DNA of 64,000 bases from Mycoplasmopsis gallinacea (GCF_900660495.1 NZ_LR214950.1:620001-684000); one strand, 5' to 3'. Counted from the stretch's first letter, positions 34,889 through 45,962 are shown. Notes: generated by a model from the sequence alone, not told the origin. Numbers and translations: made by a program.

Positions 34889-34928
34889 CAAAAACCCATT
34901 TCTATAAAACAAAGAAATGGGTTTTTGT
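34889..34928. terminator. Bidirectional terminator before pepO's 3' end
   Basis: AAAACCCATTTCT pairs with AGAAATGGGTTTT, with A-run and T-run on the outside; it serves the minus-strand pepO. Confidence 0.85.
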
Positions 34929-34956
34929 GTATTAAACTTAGGCTAATGAATGTAAA

Positions 34957-36864
34957 TTATCAAATTTCAAAAATTTCACTTTCATCAGCATACATTTTGT
35001 CATTTTTGTCTATTTTGTAGTGATTTTGGAAATCTTTGGAAATACGTAATTGTAAGTTAACTCTTTCTTTTGCTGGTGAGTGCGGATCTGTTAAAAGTCT
35101 TTGGATAGCAGATTCTTTTCTTGTGATTGCTCTTTCGCAGTAAGCGTAATTTTCAAAGAATTTCTCAATGTCAAAATCTTTTTCTGTTTTAGCAGCTTCA
35201 AGCGCAGAGATAATTCCACCTTGATCAGCAATGTTTTCAGAAACTGTTAATTCACCGTTAATTTTTCCAAATGGAGTTTCAAATCCGTCAAAAAGATCGA
35301 TCATAAGTTTGGTTTTTTCTTTAAAAGCAGCATAGTCTTGTTCTGTTCATCAGTTTTCAAAACTTCCGTTTTCATCAAATTGAGCACCATTATTATCAAA
35401 AGCGTGCGAAATTTCGTGACCAATTGTCATTCCAAGCCCACCATAGTTTGCGCTTGAATTTTGATTATAGTCATAAAATGGAGCTTTTAAATATCCAGCA
35501 GGGAAGACGATAACATTTGAAAGTGGATTAAAGTATGCATTAACTTCAAATGAAGTCATTCCTCAGATATTAGGATCAACTTCTTTTTTGTATAAACTTA
35601 ATTGGTGTTCTTCGATGATATCAGCAAATTTACTGATATTTGAAACAAGTGTTCCACCTTCTTTGTAGGTTTGAACCACAAATTTATCAAAATATGAATA
35701 AATATAATCTGGATATCCAACCATTGGTCTTAATTTGTTAAGTTTTGTAATTGCTTTTTGAGCAGTTTCTTTAGTAAGTCAAGTGTTTCTTGATAATCTA
35801 TCTTGATAAACTTTTACAATTTTATCAATCATTCTAAGTACATCTTGTCTTGATTCTTCTGTGAAATTAGCTTTTCCGTAATATAAACTAAATGGTTCAC
35901 TAAAGAATCTAAGTGTAAATGAATAAGCTCATTTCGAAAGTGATCTAGGCTTTTCTGCACCACTTAATACTTTAGCAATTTAAAAAACAGTTAAACGTGT
36001 TTCAGGATTTAAAAATCTTGCAAAAGCAAGGACACTTCTTAAGTACATTAAGTCTCTAACTTGCTCAAAAGTTACTTTATTTGTGTAAAAATCGTCAATG
36101 TTTTCTAAGTATTTAAGGTTAGGAACAACAATTTGATCAATTTTTTGTTTTAAAAGTTTTTCAGCATTTTCAGCAATTGGGAAAAAGCTAACTTTTTCAC
36201 TAATTTCTTTTAATTCGAGTGGGTTATAAACAACTTCAACTTTGTGAAGTTCAGTGCTAGAAAGTTTTAAATCAACAAGCTTTTTATCTGCTTCAAAAGC
36301 ATTTTTAACAATTTTTAAAGCTTCTGCTTTTGTTTTACCAAGCGATCTAAAAAGTTTAACAGATACTTCTTTAACTGTTGAAAGAATTTTTTGAGCTTCT
36401 TCTTTACGTGAATAATATTCTTTTGAAGGTAAAAGTAAGTCAGGCTCACTAAATCACAAAGTATAAACTTTGTTATTTACAAAATCTTCAGCTACTTCAA
36501 AATCATAAGGAAGAAAAGAAGAGATTTTTCTTATTTTAAAGTAGTTATTATTAAAATCTTCTCAGCTATTAAGTGACTCAATAAAATTCAAATCTTCTAA
36601 AGCTGGTTTCCAACCTAATTTAGTTTGCATTTTAGTGTTTTTGAGCATTTTGTAAAATTTCACCATCTCATGAATTTGATGGTTATTTGGAAGTTCTTTT
36701 TTACCAAGTGATCAATCGTTTACTAACTTTCTAAGTTCTTTTTCAATTTCTAAATGAAGCTCTGAATATGAGCTTAAACTTGAAAGATCTTTAGGGATTT
36801 TTCTTTTTTTAATCCAGTTTTTATTTACATAGTTATAAAAATCGTTTTTTAATTCGTTTTTCAT
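34957..36864 (-). pseudogene. pepO: M13-family endopeptidase (PepO), internal nonsense codon
   Basis: 635 codons from ATG 36864 to TAA; codon 295 (35980-35982) is TAA, probably CAA originally (context RLTVF-stop-IAKVLSG). Otherwise complete: M13 N-terminal fold, zinc-binding HEISH at about 483-487, second motif SENIADQGG with Glu about 543, and the family's NAYFNP. Family role: zinc endopeptidase acting on peptides, cytoplasmic or surface in mollicutes; no signal peptide is seen here. The catalytic half lies after the stop, so no active enzyme is expected unless the codon is read through or is a sequence error. Confidence 0.86.
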
Positions 36865-37010
36865 ATATTTTCCTTCGGTATTAATCTATATTTATTAATT
36901 TTACATTGATTGTTTTTAGATGTACAAAATGGTTTAATAATTTTCAAACAAATCTAGCATATAGCACTTTTTTATTAAAAAACTGCATAAAAATGTAAAA
37001 TTTAAGTGCT

Positions 37011-38060
37011 ATGGGATTTTTTAAGAATTTAATTAATAAAGTATTTAATAAAAACAAAGAACAAGACGCTCAAGAATTAGAGAAAAAACTAGAAGAAAAA
37101 AAGCGTGAAGAAATCGTTAATAGCAGCAAATTTCAAAAGTATGAAACCGGGTTAAACAATAGTTCCAACTTTGGAAAAAAACTTTTAGAGCTGCAAAACA
37201 GACACACAAAAATTGATGAGGAATTCTTTGAAGAACTCGAAGAACTCCTTATTATGTCAGACATTAACTCTTCACTTGTTTATACAATAGTTGAAAAAAT
37301 TAAAAGAGAAGTAAAGACTAATCAAATTGATGATCCAAAATTAATTGGTGAAATTGTTGCTGATCAAATGTTTGTTATTTATACCAATAACTCAGTAGTT
37401 GATACAACTTTAAATTATGAAGATGGAAGATTGAATGTCTTTGTAGTTGTAGGGGTTAATGGTTCAGGAAAAACAACTTCGATTGCTAAATTAGCCTATA
37501 GATATGCTCAGCAAGGTAAAAAAGTCTTAATTGCTGCCGCTGATACATTTAGAGCTGGAGCTGTAAATCAACTTAATGAATGAGCAAACAGAATTGGTGT
37601 TGATATTGTACGTCCAGATAAAGAAGGTGCTGATCCTTCTTCTGTAGTTTATAAAGCTATGGATAAAGCAACAAGCGAAAATTATGACCTTTTAATTGTT
37701 GATACTGCAGGTAGATTGCAAAATAAAGTGAATTTAATGAATGAGCTGCAAAAAATGATTTCAGTTATGAACAAATTTGTTGAAAATGCTCCACATGAAT
37801 CGATTTTAGTTTTAGATGGAACTACAGGTCAAAATGGTCTTTCACAAGCTGCAGCATTTAAAGAAGTTGCTAATTTGACAGGAATTATTTTGACAAAAAT
37901 GGACGGTACATCAAAGGGTGGAATTGTCCTTTCAATTAAAGATGAATACAATTTGGATGTTAAATTTTTAGGTCTAGGTGAGAAATTAGATGATTTACAA
38001 GAATTTGATTTAGAGCTATTTATTTACCAAATGACTAAGGATTTAATTGATGCAAAATAA
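37011..38060 (+). CDS. ftsY: Signal recognition particle receptor FtsY
   Basis: 349 residues. Charged N-terminal segment (about 1-55), helical N domain, then the SRP GTPase G domain: [51 protein letters not shown] and [13 protein letters not shown]. It docks SRP-ribosome complexes at the membrane. TAAAAT at 36996-37001 is 9 nt before the ATG with no Shine-Dalgarno, so a leaderless start is likely. The stop overlaps the ylxM start by 11 bp. Confidence 0.97.
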
Positions 38061-38280
38061 AAAATCATTAGAAAATTTGCATAGATATTCAGTGTTATTT
38101 GAAAAATACAAAAACTTTCTTACTCAAAACCAAAGGCAAGTTTTTGAACTCTATTTTTACAACGATTTATCTTACGCTGAAGTGGCTGAAATCTTAGCAA
38201 CAACAAGAACAAATGCTTATGATACAGTCAAAAAAGCTATTGCTAAATTAGAAAAATTAGACGAAAAAATGGCAAATTAG
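38050..38280 (+). CDS. ylxM: YlxM-family helix-turn-helix protein
   Basis: 76 residues, shorter than the usual 100-110. Sigma-70 region-4-like helix-turn-helix: LTQNQRQVFELYFYNDLSYAEVAEILATTRTNAYDTVKKA. In Gram-positive bacteria ylxM lies beside ffh or ftsY and its product is associated with SRP. Here it overlaps ftsY by 11 bp, supporting an SRP role. ATG at 38050 chosen over a TTG one codon earlier. Confidence 0.88.
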   Translation: MQNKKSLENLHRYSVLFEKYKNFLTQNQRQVFELYFYNDLSYAEVAEILATTRTNAYDTVKKAIAKLEKLDEKMAN

Positions 38281-38312
38281 CATTGTGAAAAACTTTTATA
38301 TTGGAGGCAAAA

Positions 38313-38894
38313 ATGCACAACATTTTATCTTTTAAAACTAAATTAAAAAAACTTTGGACAAGCTCATTTGCTGTTTGACTTGCTGGTCAAATTTTAGGAA
38401 CAATAATTGCAATTATAATTCTTGCACTTATAATTGCAGGTGTTTATAATTCATCTAAGGATGGAGGAACATTTCAATCAGATTCTACAAATGGTTTTTG
38501 ATATTTACTATTTGCTAAATTTTTAGCATTAGGTATTTTTACTGTTGTAGTACTTTTACCTATTGCTATTGCATCTGTAGTATTAACAATTTTATATATT
38601 ATTTCATTAATGAAATTCTCAAACCCAGAACCAAATGATATGGGTAATTTCATGATAGCAGAATTAAGAAAAAAAGCAAAAACTACAGCAATATTATTTA
38701 TCGTAAGTTTATCTATTTGAGCTTTTAATCTTGTTGTGATGTTTATACCATTTGTAAATGGTATCATCGGATTTTCAGGTATTGCAATTTTTGCGCTTCA
38801 TATTGTAGGGTTTGTTTTTGGATACAGCATTAATAAAAAATTAAGAGATATGGATCAATATCAAATGTTTAATCAACAAACAACAACAAACTAA
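38313..38894 (+). CDS. Small membrane protein, tandem family member 1
   Basis: 193 residues after a strong ribosome-binding site (GGAGG). Lys/Trp-rich start (FKTKLKKLWTSSFAVWL), one helix (about 22-45), a short outer segment, a long hydrophobic region (about 65-100), a charged MxxELRKKAK segment and a C-terminal helical hairpin ending with GYSINKKL. The next two genes have the same plan, so these are likely tandem paralogues. Function unknown. Confidence 0.75.
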
Positions 38895-38915
38895 TTTTTA
38901 AACTTAAAATATGTT

Positions 38916-38950
38916 GAAAAACTTCCCTATTAACAAGGGAGGTTTTTCTT
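38916..38950 (+). terminator. Terminator after family member 1
   Basis: AAAAACTTCCCT pairs with AGGGAGGTTTTT (one G-T), followed by T-run. Confidence 0.85.
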
Positions 38951-39050
38951 AATTGGAAAAGTTTTTTGTATGCTAATTTTCACTATATTAGTATAATTAA
39001 CCTATTATTATTATTATTATTTATTATCTAATATAATAGAAAGAAGAAAA

Positions 39051-39641
39051 ATGGAACAAATTTTATCTTTACAACAAAAACTGAAGAAGAGATGATTAGG
39101 TTCATTTATTTCTTGACTTTGAACTCAAATCATTGTCCCAATAGCCATAATATTTATTATTTATTGAATTTATGACTCAATTACATCTCAAACATCTGAT
39201 AGTTTAAATAGCATTATTTCAGGTTCAAACCAAAATGAAAGCGACTTGCAGGCATCTGATGTTTTTAAATTAGTTATAGCTATTTTGCTATCTTTATTAG
39301 CTTTTGCAAGCATAATTTGTTATATTGTTTTAACTATTTTATACATTGTTCCATTGTTTAAATTTAGTTTTTCTAAAGTGAATTTACACCAAAATCCTTT
39401 ATTAATCGATATAAAAAAGAGAGCTAAACATACTGCAATATTATTGATTATCAGCATGTCACTTATTATCTTTACTGTTATTATTTATTGAATTCCTTTT
39501 ATTAATTACAATTCAGCAGCAATGGGAATGCCTATGCTTGTGCTTAATGTTACAGCGTATAGATTAGGGAGCAAAATTAACAATGAATTAATACAACTAG
39601 ATAGCTCCCAAACAATGAATTTAAACCCACAAAGCTTTTAA
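39051..39641 (+). CDS. Small membrane protein, tandem family member 2
   Basis: 196 residues. Same plan as member 1: basic start with Trp codons as UGA (LKKRWLGSFISWLW), helix (about 25-45), Ser/Asn-rich outer segment, helix pair with LTILYIVPLFKF, a KKRAKHTAILLI segment and a tail with GSKINNEL. Upstream the promoter region holds six ATT/TTA triplets (about 39005-39024), a possible length-variable spacer. AAGAAGAAA is a weak ribosome-binding site. Confidence 0.73.
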
Positions 39642-39744
39642 TTTTCTAAACTTATAATCTAATTTAAATATTAAATTTACAGCCACAATTCACTTACAAA
39701 CGATTTTAGTATAATTAAAATATTAATTCAAAAAAGGGGATAAA

Positions 39745-40224
39745 ATGCAAGAAAGTATTCACGAATTCCAACCTAACTTGAAGAAAGCATACAAAAAAGC
39801 TTTAATCTTTTGAATTATTAGCATTTCACTTGGTTTTTCAACTCACATAATGATAGGAATTTTTGCAGCGTTAGTAGAAAAACCAGAAGAATATTGATAT
39901 TTAATATTAATTGGCGCTCTTTTCTTTATGGTAAGAATAGGTTTTTGAGTAGTATTTTTAACTTTCGGAATCATTTATGCCGTTAAATTAGGAAAATTTG
40001 GTTTTCAAAATATGCCCTATATTGATAATCCACAAATTCAAAACGACGCAAAAGTGGCCACAATTTTGTTAGGTATTGGTATGTGTAAAAACATCTTAAA
40101 TATAATACCTTTTGTTGGAATTTTCACATCAATAATCTCACTAGTTCTTATGATAGTAGGGTTTTACTTTGGTAATAAAGTTAATGAAGCTCTTGATAAA
40201 GCGGTAAATCCTCGAAGATATTAG
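39745..40224 (+). CDS. Small membrane protein, tandem family member 3
   Basis: 159 residues. Basic start (PNLKKAYKKALIFWI), helices at about 17-38, 47-75 and a C-terminal pair (about 100-145), a polar block DNPQIQNDAKVATIL in the place of the basic block of the other members, and GNKVNEAL near the end matching their GSKINNEL. More divergent than the other two. AAGGGGAT is the ribosome-binding site. Function unknown. Confidence 0.7.
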
Positions 40225-40228
40225 AAAT

Positions 40229-40271
40229 TAAAAAATCAGCAAGATAATAATTAAAACTTGCTGATTTTTAA
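40229..40271. terminator. Bidirectional terminator between convergent genes
   Basis: AAAAATCAGCAAG pairs with CTTGCTGATTTTT, flanked by A-run and T-run. Confidence 0.85.
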
Positions 40272-40278
40272 TTCAGAA

Positions 40279-40848
40279 TTATTTATGCATAACGTTATCT
40301 ATAAACAATAAATAAGCATTATATAGTGATGAATGACATAAAGCGTTTTGGAAAATATCTTTCAATTCTTGCAAGGATACTCACTCGTTTTTACTAATTT
40401 GTTCAAAGTACGAACCATCGTTTTGGGGTTCAGTTTCAACAACTTCGCTTGTTTTTTCAAAAACAAAAGTATAAACTACTTCATTGCTTTGTGTAGTTGC
40501 AATATATTTTCCGCTTGCTCTAAGATGTGAGTTTTCTAAATATATTCCACCTTCTTCAAAAGTTTCTCTAAGAGCAGTTTCTAAAGGTGTATCACCTTCT
40601 TCAATTGTACCGGTGATACATGAAGGATATAATAAGTCTTGAGGTTTTTCTTCTAAGACTAAATTCGGAAGAAGTTGCTTTCTAATCAGAAAGTAAAAAT
40701 CATTATTTTCTTTTTTAAACACTAATGAAGCAATACTATTAATCCCTTTGCGCTCTGCGTACACAAATCCTTTGGAAGTTTGGTGTAAAGAAAGTCACTC
40801 ATTTTGGTGAAGTACTTTATATTCTTGAATGTGTTTAGCTTTTTTCAT
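40279..40848 (-). CDS. Nudix hydrolase
   Basis: 189 residues. Nudix box GTIEEGDTPLETALRETFEEGGI; the usual Glu at box position 7 is Asp, but RETFEEGG is intact. N-terminal half resembles ADP-ribose pyrophosphatases (EYKVLHQNEWLSLHQ). Hydrolyses a nucleoside diphosphate linked to another group; substrate not predictable. It begins 31 bp after prs ends, on the same strand, so the two may be co-transcribed. Confidence 0.88.
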
Positions 40849-40879
40849 AAATTAAAAAAAGAATTTGTATTAACAAATT

Positions 40880-41854
40880 CTAGATTGATTGTAATTCTTT
40901 TTTAAGTTCTTTATAAACGTCTGAAATGCTTTCACCATTAATTGATTGTTTGATAACTCTACCTAAGAAATCACCTAAGCTTACCACTTGAAGTTTTGAG
41001 TATTTTTTTACAAGTACTGTGTTATCAATACTATCTGTGATGATGACTTTATCAACATTTGGGTTGTTTTCAAAAACATCAAATCCTTTGGTGAAAATTC
41101 CGTGGGTTGCACAAATAATGATTTTTTTAGCACCTTCTTTTTTAAGTGTATCAGCAGCTTTTAAAATTGTTCCACCAGTGTCAATAATGTCATCAATAAT
41201 AACTGCATTTTGGTCTTTAATATCACCAATAAGTCCCATAACTTCAGTTTGGTTAACACCAGTTCTACGTTTGTCAATGATACAAATTTTAACTGTATCT
41301 GCAATTAATTCAGCCAATTTTCTAGCTCTAACAGTTCCGCCATGATCTGGAGAAACTACTGTGAAAGTTTCGTGTGTTTCTTTTAATACTTTAGCAAGTG
41401 GGTATTGACCTTTTAAATCATCAACTGGGATGTTGAAGAAACCTTGAATTGAAGGGTTGTGTAAGTCAACGCAAATAACTTTTGTAGCACCTGCTGTTTG
41501 GAGAATATCGGCAACTAATTTAGCTCCAATCGGTTGTCTTCCGCTTGCTTTACGATCTTGACGAGCATATCCATAGTAACTTAAACATACTGTGATGCTT
41601 CTTGCGCTTGCTCTTTTAAGCGAATCAATGAAAAGCAATAATTCCACAATGTTGTCATTTACTGGTCTAGATGTACTTGCTACAACGAAAACATCATGAT
41701 CCCTAACAGTTTTATCAGCAACAAGCATAAACTCACCATCTGCATAAACTGTTTTTTCAACTTTTGAAAGAGGTATTCCAACAATTTCAGAAACTTTTTC
41801 TGCAAGTTTTTCAGTGTTGTTCACACCAAATAAAATTGTATTTGATTTGTTCAT
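40880..41854 (-). CDS. prs: Ribose-phosphate pyrophosphokinase (PRPP synthase)
   Basis: 324 residues, usual length. Makes PRPP from ribose-5-phosphate and ATP. Motifs: YGYARQDRKASGRQPIGAKL, CVDLHNPSIQGFF, SPDHGGTVRARKLAE and the PRPP loop AVIIDDIIDTGGTI. AAAGGATC is a good ribosome-binding site. PRPP supplies nucleotide salvage, the only route to nucleotides in most mycoplasmas. Confidence 0.97.
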   Translation of the reverse strand: MNKSNTILFGVNNTEKLAEKVSEIVGIPLSKVEKTVYADGEFMLVADKTVRDHDVFVVASTSRPVNDNIVELLLFIDSLKRASARSITVCLSYYGYARQDRKASGRQPIGAKLVADILQTAGATKVICVDLHNPSIQGFFNIPVDDLKGQYPLAKVLKETHETFTVVSPDHGGTVRARKLAELIADTVKICIIDKRRTGVNQTEVMGLIGDIKDQNAVIIDDIIDTGGTILKAADTLKKEGAKKIIICATHGIFTKGFDVFENNPNVDKVIITDSIDNTVLVKKYSKLQVVSLGDFLGRVIKQSINGESISDVYKELKKELQSI

Positions 41855-41984
41855 TATGATCCTTTGAAAATTTTTTACATCTATATTTTATATGTTATTT
41901 TTAAAATATAAATACTAAAAATTAAAAAGTGAAAAAATATTTTATAAAAAATAGTGGAATTAATTACATATTTTATATTTTTTT

Positions 41985-42056
41985 AACCTTTTTAGTTAAA
42001 AAATAGAACTAAAAAGTTAAATAATTTAAATATAAAGAAAGAATTCAAGTTCTTTC
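41985..42056 (+). promoter_or_regulatory. Two inverted repeats before xfp
   Basis: CTTTTTAGTT (41988-41997) pairs perfectly with AACTAAAAAG (42007-42016), and GAAAGAA (42037-42043) with TTCTTTC (42050-42056). They lie 38-110 bp before the xfp ATG and could be operators or leader hairpins. No matching regulator is identified. Confidence 0.4.
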
Positions 42057-42093
42057 AAATTTTTAATAAATACAAACAATAAATAGAGGTTTT

Positions 42094-44477
42094 ATGAAAG
42101 ATAAAAAATTTTTCGATTCTAAAGAATATTTAAACAAGATTCATGCCTGATGACGTGCTGCAAACTATTTATCAGCTGGACAAATTTACTTAAGAAATAA
42201 CCCACTTTTACATGAAGAATTAAAAGCGGACGATATTAAAATTTATCCAATTGGACACTGAGGAACAATTCCTGGTCAAAACTTAATTTATGCACACTTA
42301 AACCGTGTTATTAATAAATATGACTTAGAAATGTTCTACATTGAAGGTCCTGGACATGGTGGGCAAGTTATGATTTCTAACTCATATCTTGACGGAAGTT
42401 ATACAGAGCTTTTCCCTGAAATTACTCAAGATGTTGAAGGAATGACAAGAATGTTCAAAAGATTCTCATTCCCAGGCGGAACAGCTTCACATGCTGCACC
42501 TGAAACACCAGGAAGTATCCATGAAGGTGGAGAACTTGGATATGACTTTCACACGCAACAGGAGCTATTTTAGATAACCCACAAATTATTGCTGCAACAG
42601 TAATTGGTGATGGTGAAGCTGAAACAGGTCCATTAGCAGCTGGATGATTCTCAAATTCATTTATTAACCCAGTAACAGATGGTGCTGTTTTACCAATTTT
42701 ACACATTAATGGTGGTAAAATTTCTAACCCTACACTTTTAGCTCGTAAAACTGATGAAGAAATCAAAAATATGCTTAATGGTTTCGGGTGAGATGCTATT
42801 TTCGTTGAAGGTGATGTATTTAACCCTAAAGGGATTCATGAACCAATGGCTAAAGCGTTCGATGAAGCTATTGAGAAAATTTTAAAAATTCAAGCTGAAG
42901 CTCGTCAAAAAAGTGCTGATGAAGCTAAAAGAGGATTTTGACCTGTTCTTGTTGTTAGAACTCCAAAAGGATGATCTGCTCCTCACTCATTTAAAGGAGA
43001 AGTGATTGAAGGAAGTTTCAGAGCTCACCAAGTTCCACTTCCAGTTAGTGCAGAAAACTTAACATACAAAGATGATCTTGAAAAATGACTTAGATCATAC
43101 AAACCAGAAGAGTTATTTAATAAAGATGGAAGCTTTAAAACAGAATATGCTGAAATTGCTCCTAAAGGAAACAAAAGAATGGGAATGCACCCAATTACAA
43201 ATGGTGGTGTAGATCCTAAAGTTCTTGAATTATCACCATGAGAAAAATTTGCTTTAAAATTTGACAAACCAGGTGAAATTAAAGATCAAGATATGGTTAA
43301 TGCTGGAAAATACTTTGCTGATATGATTGTGAAAAACCCACACAATTTCCGTGCATTTGGACCAGATGAAACTAAATCAAATCGTATGTTTGAAGTTTTA
43401 AAAGTTACAAAAAGACAATGACTTGAAAGAGTTGATGCTGAATTAGATGAAGCAATTGGGCCAAGTGGTAGATTAATTGATTCACAATTATCAGAACACC
43501 AAGCAGAAGGGTTCTTAGAAGGGTATGTATTAACAGGAAGACATGGGTACTTTGCTTCATATGAATCATTCTTAAGAGTTGTTGATTCAATGCTTACACA
43601 ACACATGAAATGAGTTGCTAAAGCACAAAAAGTTAACTGAAGAAATGATTATCCATCACTTAACGTAATTGCTACATCAACAGCATTCCAACAAGACCAC
43701 AACGGTTATACACACCAAGATCCAGGTATTTTAGGACACCTTGCTGATAAAAAACCTGAACTTATTCGTGAATACCTTCCAGCTGATTCAAACACTCTTT
43801 TAGCTGTTTTAGAAAAAGCATTTAAAGAAAGAAATGTAATTAACTTAATCGTTGCTTCAAAACAACCTAGAGAACAATTCTACAATGTTGAAGAAGCTAA
43901 AGAATTAGTTGAAAAAGGACTTAAAGTTATCGACTGAGCATCAACAGTCAAAGATGGTGAAGAACCAGATGTTGTACTTGTAGCAAGTGGTACAGAACCA
44001 AACCTTGAAATGCTTGCAGCAATTTCATACCTTAACAAAGAATATCCATCACTTAAAATTAGATTTGTAAACGTTGTTGATTTATTAAAACTTCGTCACC
44101 CAAGCATTGACCCACGTGGACTTAGTGATGAAGAATTTGATGCAATTTTCACAAAAGATAAACCAGTTGTATTTGCATTCCACGGATACGAAGGGTTAAT
44201 TAGAGATATCTTCTTTAACAGACATAACCACAACTTAAAAGTTCATGGATATCGTGAAAAAGGAGATATTACAACTTCATTTGACATTCGTTTAATGAGT
44301 GATATGGACAGATTCCACATCTCAGAAACTGTAGCTAAAGCTGTTTATAAAGATAATGATTCTGAATTTGTAAAACAAATGCAAGATAAAGTTAAAGAAC
44401 ACAAAGCTTACATCAAACAATATGGTATCGATATGGATGAAGTTAGATACTGAAAATGAGAAGGTGTTAAAAAATAA
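42094..44477 (+). pseudogene. xfp: Xylulose-5-P/fructose-6-P phosphoketolase, one frameshift
   Basis: Repaired length about 794 residues, normal for the family. The thiamine-diphosphate enzyme cleaves xylulose-5-P or fructose-6-P to acetyl-phosphate. Motifs: [62 protein letters not shown]. The first 151 codons are in one frame; then one base is missing at about 42544-42545 (GGATATGACTTTC should read GGATATGCACTTTC to give [16 protein letters not shown]), and the rest is in the next frame. Not a homopolymer. Downstream sequence is intact, so a recent loss or a sequence error is likely. AGAGG precedes the ATG. Confidence 0.9.
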
Positions 44478-44488
44478 TATTTAATTTC

Positions 44489-44520
44489 AAAACCCTGCCT
44501 TATTAAGCAGGGTTTTTCTT
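44489..44520 (+). terminator. Terminator of xfp
   Basis: AAACCCTGC pairs with GCAGGGTTT, followed by T-run. Confidence 0.88.
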
Positions 44521-44547
44521 TTGTTTCCTTTCCAAGCTAGGGCAATC

Positions 44548-44592
44548 AAAAAACACTAATATCCATAAAATTAAGTGATATTAGTGTTTTAA
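44548..44592. terminator. Second hairpin after xfp
   Basis: AAAACACTAATATC pairs with GATATTAGTGTTTT; long perfect arms with T-run. Confidence 0.75.
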
Positions 44593-44611
44593 TCCTTCAA
44601 AATTACACACA

Positions 44612-44643
44612 TAAAAAACGCAAATCTATAAAAGATTTGCGCC
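44612..44643 (-). terminator. Terminator of the TM2 gene
   Basis: CGCAAATCT pairs with AGATTTGCG; minus strand continues in Ts after the TM2 stop. Confidence 0.82.
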
Positions 44644-44651
44644 ATTTTAAA

Positions 44652-44975
44652 TTATCATTGTGAAATTGGTAATCCGTATTCGTCTCTTTGAGCACCACAA
44701 ATTGCTAAAATAAAATCGATAAACGCTCAAATTCCAAATGTAGGAACAAGTAAAAGTAATTTACAAATTCCTAAACCAATTCTTCCAGCGTAAAATCTAT
44801 CTATTCCTAAACCACCTAAGAAGAAGCTTAAAAGTACTAAAGTAGTTCTGCTTTTTCTACTTACTTGTGGGAATCCACCAAATCCCATATTCATATTGTT
44901 ATTCATGTTATTGTTCATGTTGAAATTTCCGTTTCCAAAATTGTTTCCATTTCCGAAGTTATCTCCGTTATTCAT
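44652..44975 (-). CDS. TM2-domain membrane protein
   Basis: 107 residues ending Gln-Trp(UGA)-TAA. An Asn/Gly-rich low-complexity N-terminus (about 1-35, NGDNFGNGNNFGNGN) is followed by a TM2 domain: LVLLSFFLGGLGIDRFYAGRI, then a second helix LGICKLLLLVPTFGIWAFIDF. Family members are small, of unknown function, often with a low-complexity tail on one side. AAAGGAGAG is the ribosome-binding site. Confidence 0.88.
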
Positions 44976-45066
44976 ATTCTCTCCTTTTTGTTTTTTTATT
45001 AATTGCTAGTATTATATATTATTTTTATAATTCTTAAATTTAGGGTTATTAAGCAATTTTTTGTGG

Positions 45067-45894
45067 TTATTTACTTCTTTCTAATTTATCAAGCAATTTA
45101 TTGATGTATAAGCCAACTGCAGCATCTTTGTAATGATGTTCAAAAATTTCATCAGCAATTTCTTTGTATCTTTTTACTGAGTTTCCTAAAGCAACAGCTT
45201 TACCAATTTTTCCTTGTGTTGTAGCATCATTTCCTGAATCACCAATGTGAATTGCGTTTTGTGGATTAATTCCTAAAAAGTTGCAATAGAACACTTCTGC
45301 ATCACCTTTTGTAGCTTCTGGCGCTGTGATTTCTAAAGCGTGGTCTTTATGTCCACTAAGAGCAACATTAAGCTTCCCTTCAAATTTCTTGCTTAATTCT
45401 TTTCATAAACGATGCACTTTTTTTCTTGACGGCGATCACACAAGCACTTTAAAAACATCTAAATCATTTTTAAAGTCACTTAATGGTTTACCTGTAAATT
45501 TAGTGAAAATCATAATTGCCTTCATAAAAATATTTCTTACATAAGCATGATTTACAGGGTCTGAATTTAAAATAAAACTTGCTTTAGCTTTATCTAATTC
45601 ATTAAAAAGATCTTGCATAACTGATTTTTCAATCGCAAAGTTTTTAATTAATTTATTGTGGTGAATAATTTGAGCTCCATTTCAAGCAATATAATTTAAA
45701 TCACCAACTTTTGAAACGATGTATTCAGTTTCGTGATTAATTCCTCTACCTGTAGATACAACTACTTTTATACCTGCTTTTTTAGCTCTTTCAATTGCTT
45801 CTAAGTTTTCTTTACTTGGAACTTTTGTGTAATTGTCTTTTGAATCAAGTAAAGTCGCATCTAAGTCGACAAAAATTATTTCTGGTTTCTTCAT
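45067..45894 (-). CDS. Cof-type HAD-superfamily phosphatase
   Basis: 275 residues. HAD motif I FVDLDATLLDS (nucleophile Asp near residue 10), motif II STGRG, motif III lysine (KAVAL region) and motif IV HIGDSGNDATT. A C2 cap domain between motifs II and III makes it a Cof/YidA type, usually acting on sugar phosphates or flavin phosphates. Start chosen at MKKPEIIF; a longer frame start adds an implausible hydrophobic segment overlapping a terminator. Confidence 0.93.
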
Positions 45895-45921
45895 AACCTT
45901 AATTATATAGAGAATTTGGAT

Positions 45922-45960
45922 AATAAAAAATGCAAAAGGTCGTTTATAGACCTTCTGCAA
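45922..45960 (-). terminator. Terminator of the 175-aa gene
   Basis: TGCAAAAGGTC pairs with GACCTTCTGCA (one mismatch); Ts follow on the minus strand. Confidence 0.82.
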
Positions 45961-45962
45961 GA

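Noticed and set aside
42455-43606. Minus-strand frames opposite xfp
   Set aside because: Shadows of the xfp codons with no start signals.
45895-45960. Longer N-terminus for the HAD phosphatase
   Set aside because: It overlaps the terminator of the upstream gene and precedes the conserved DxD start.
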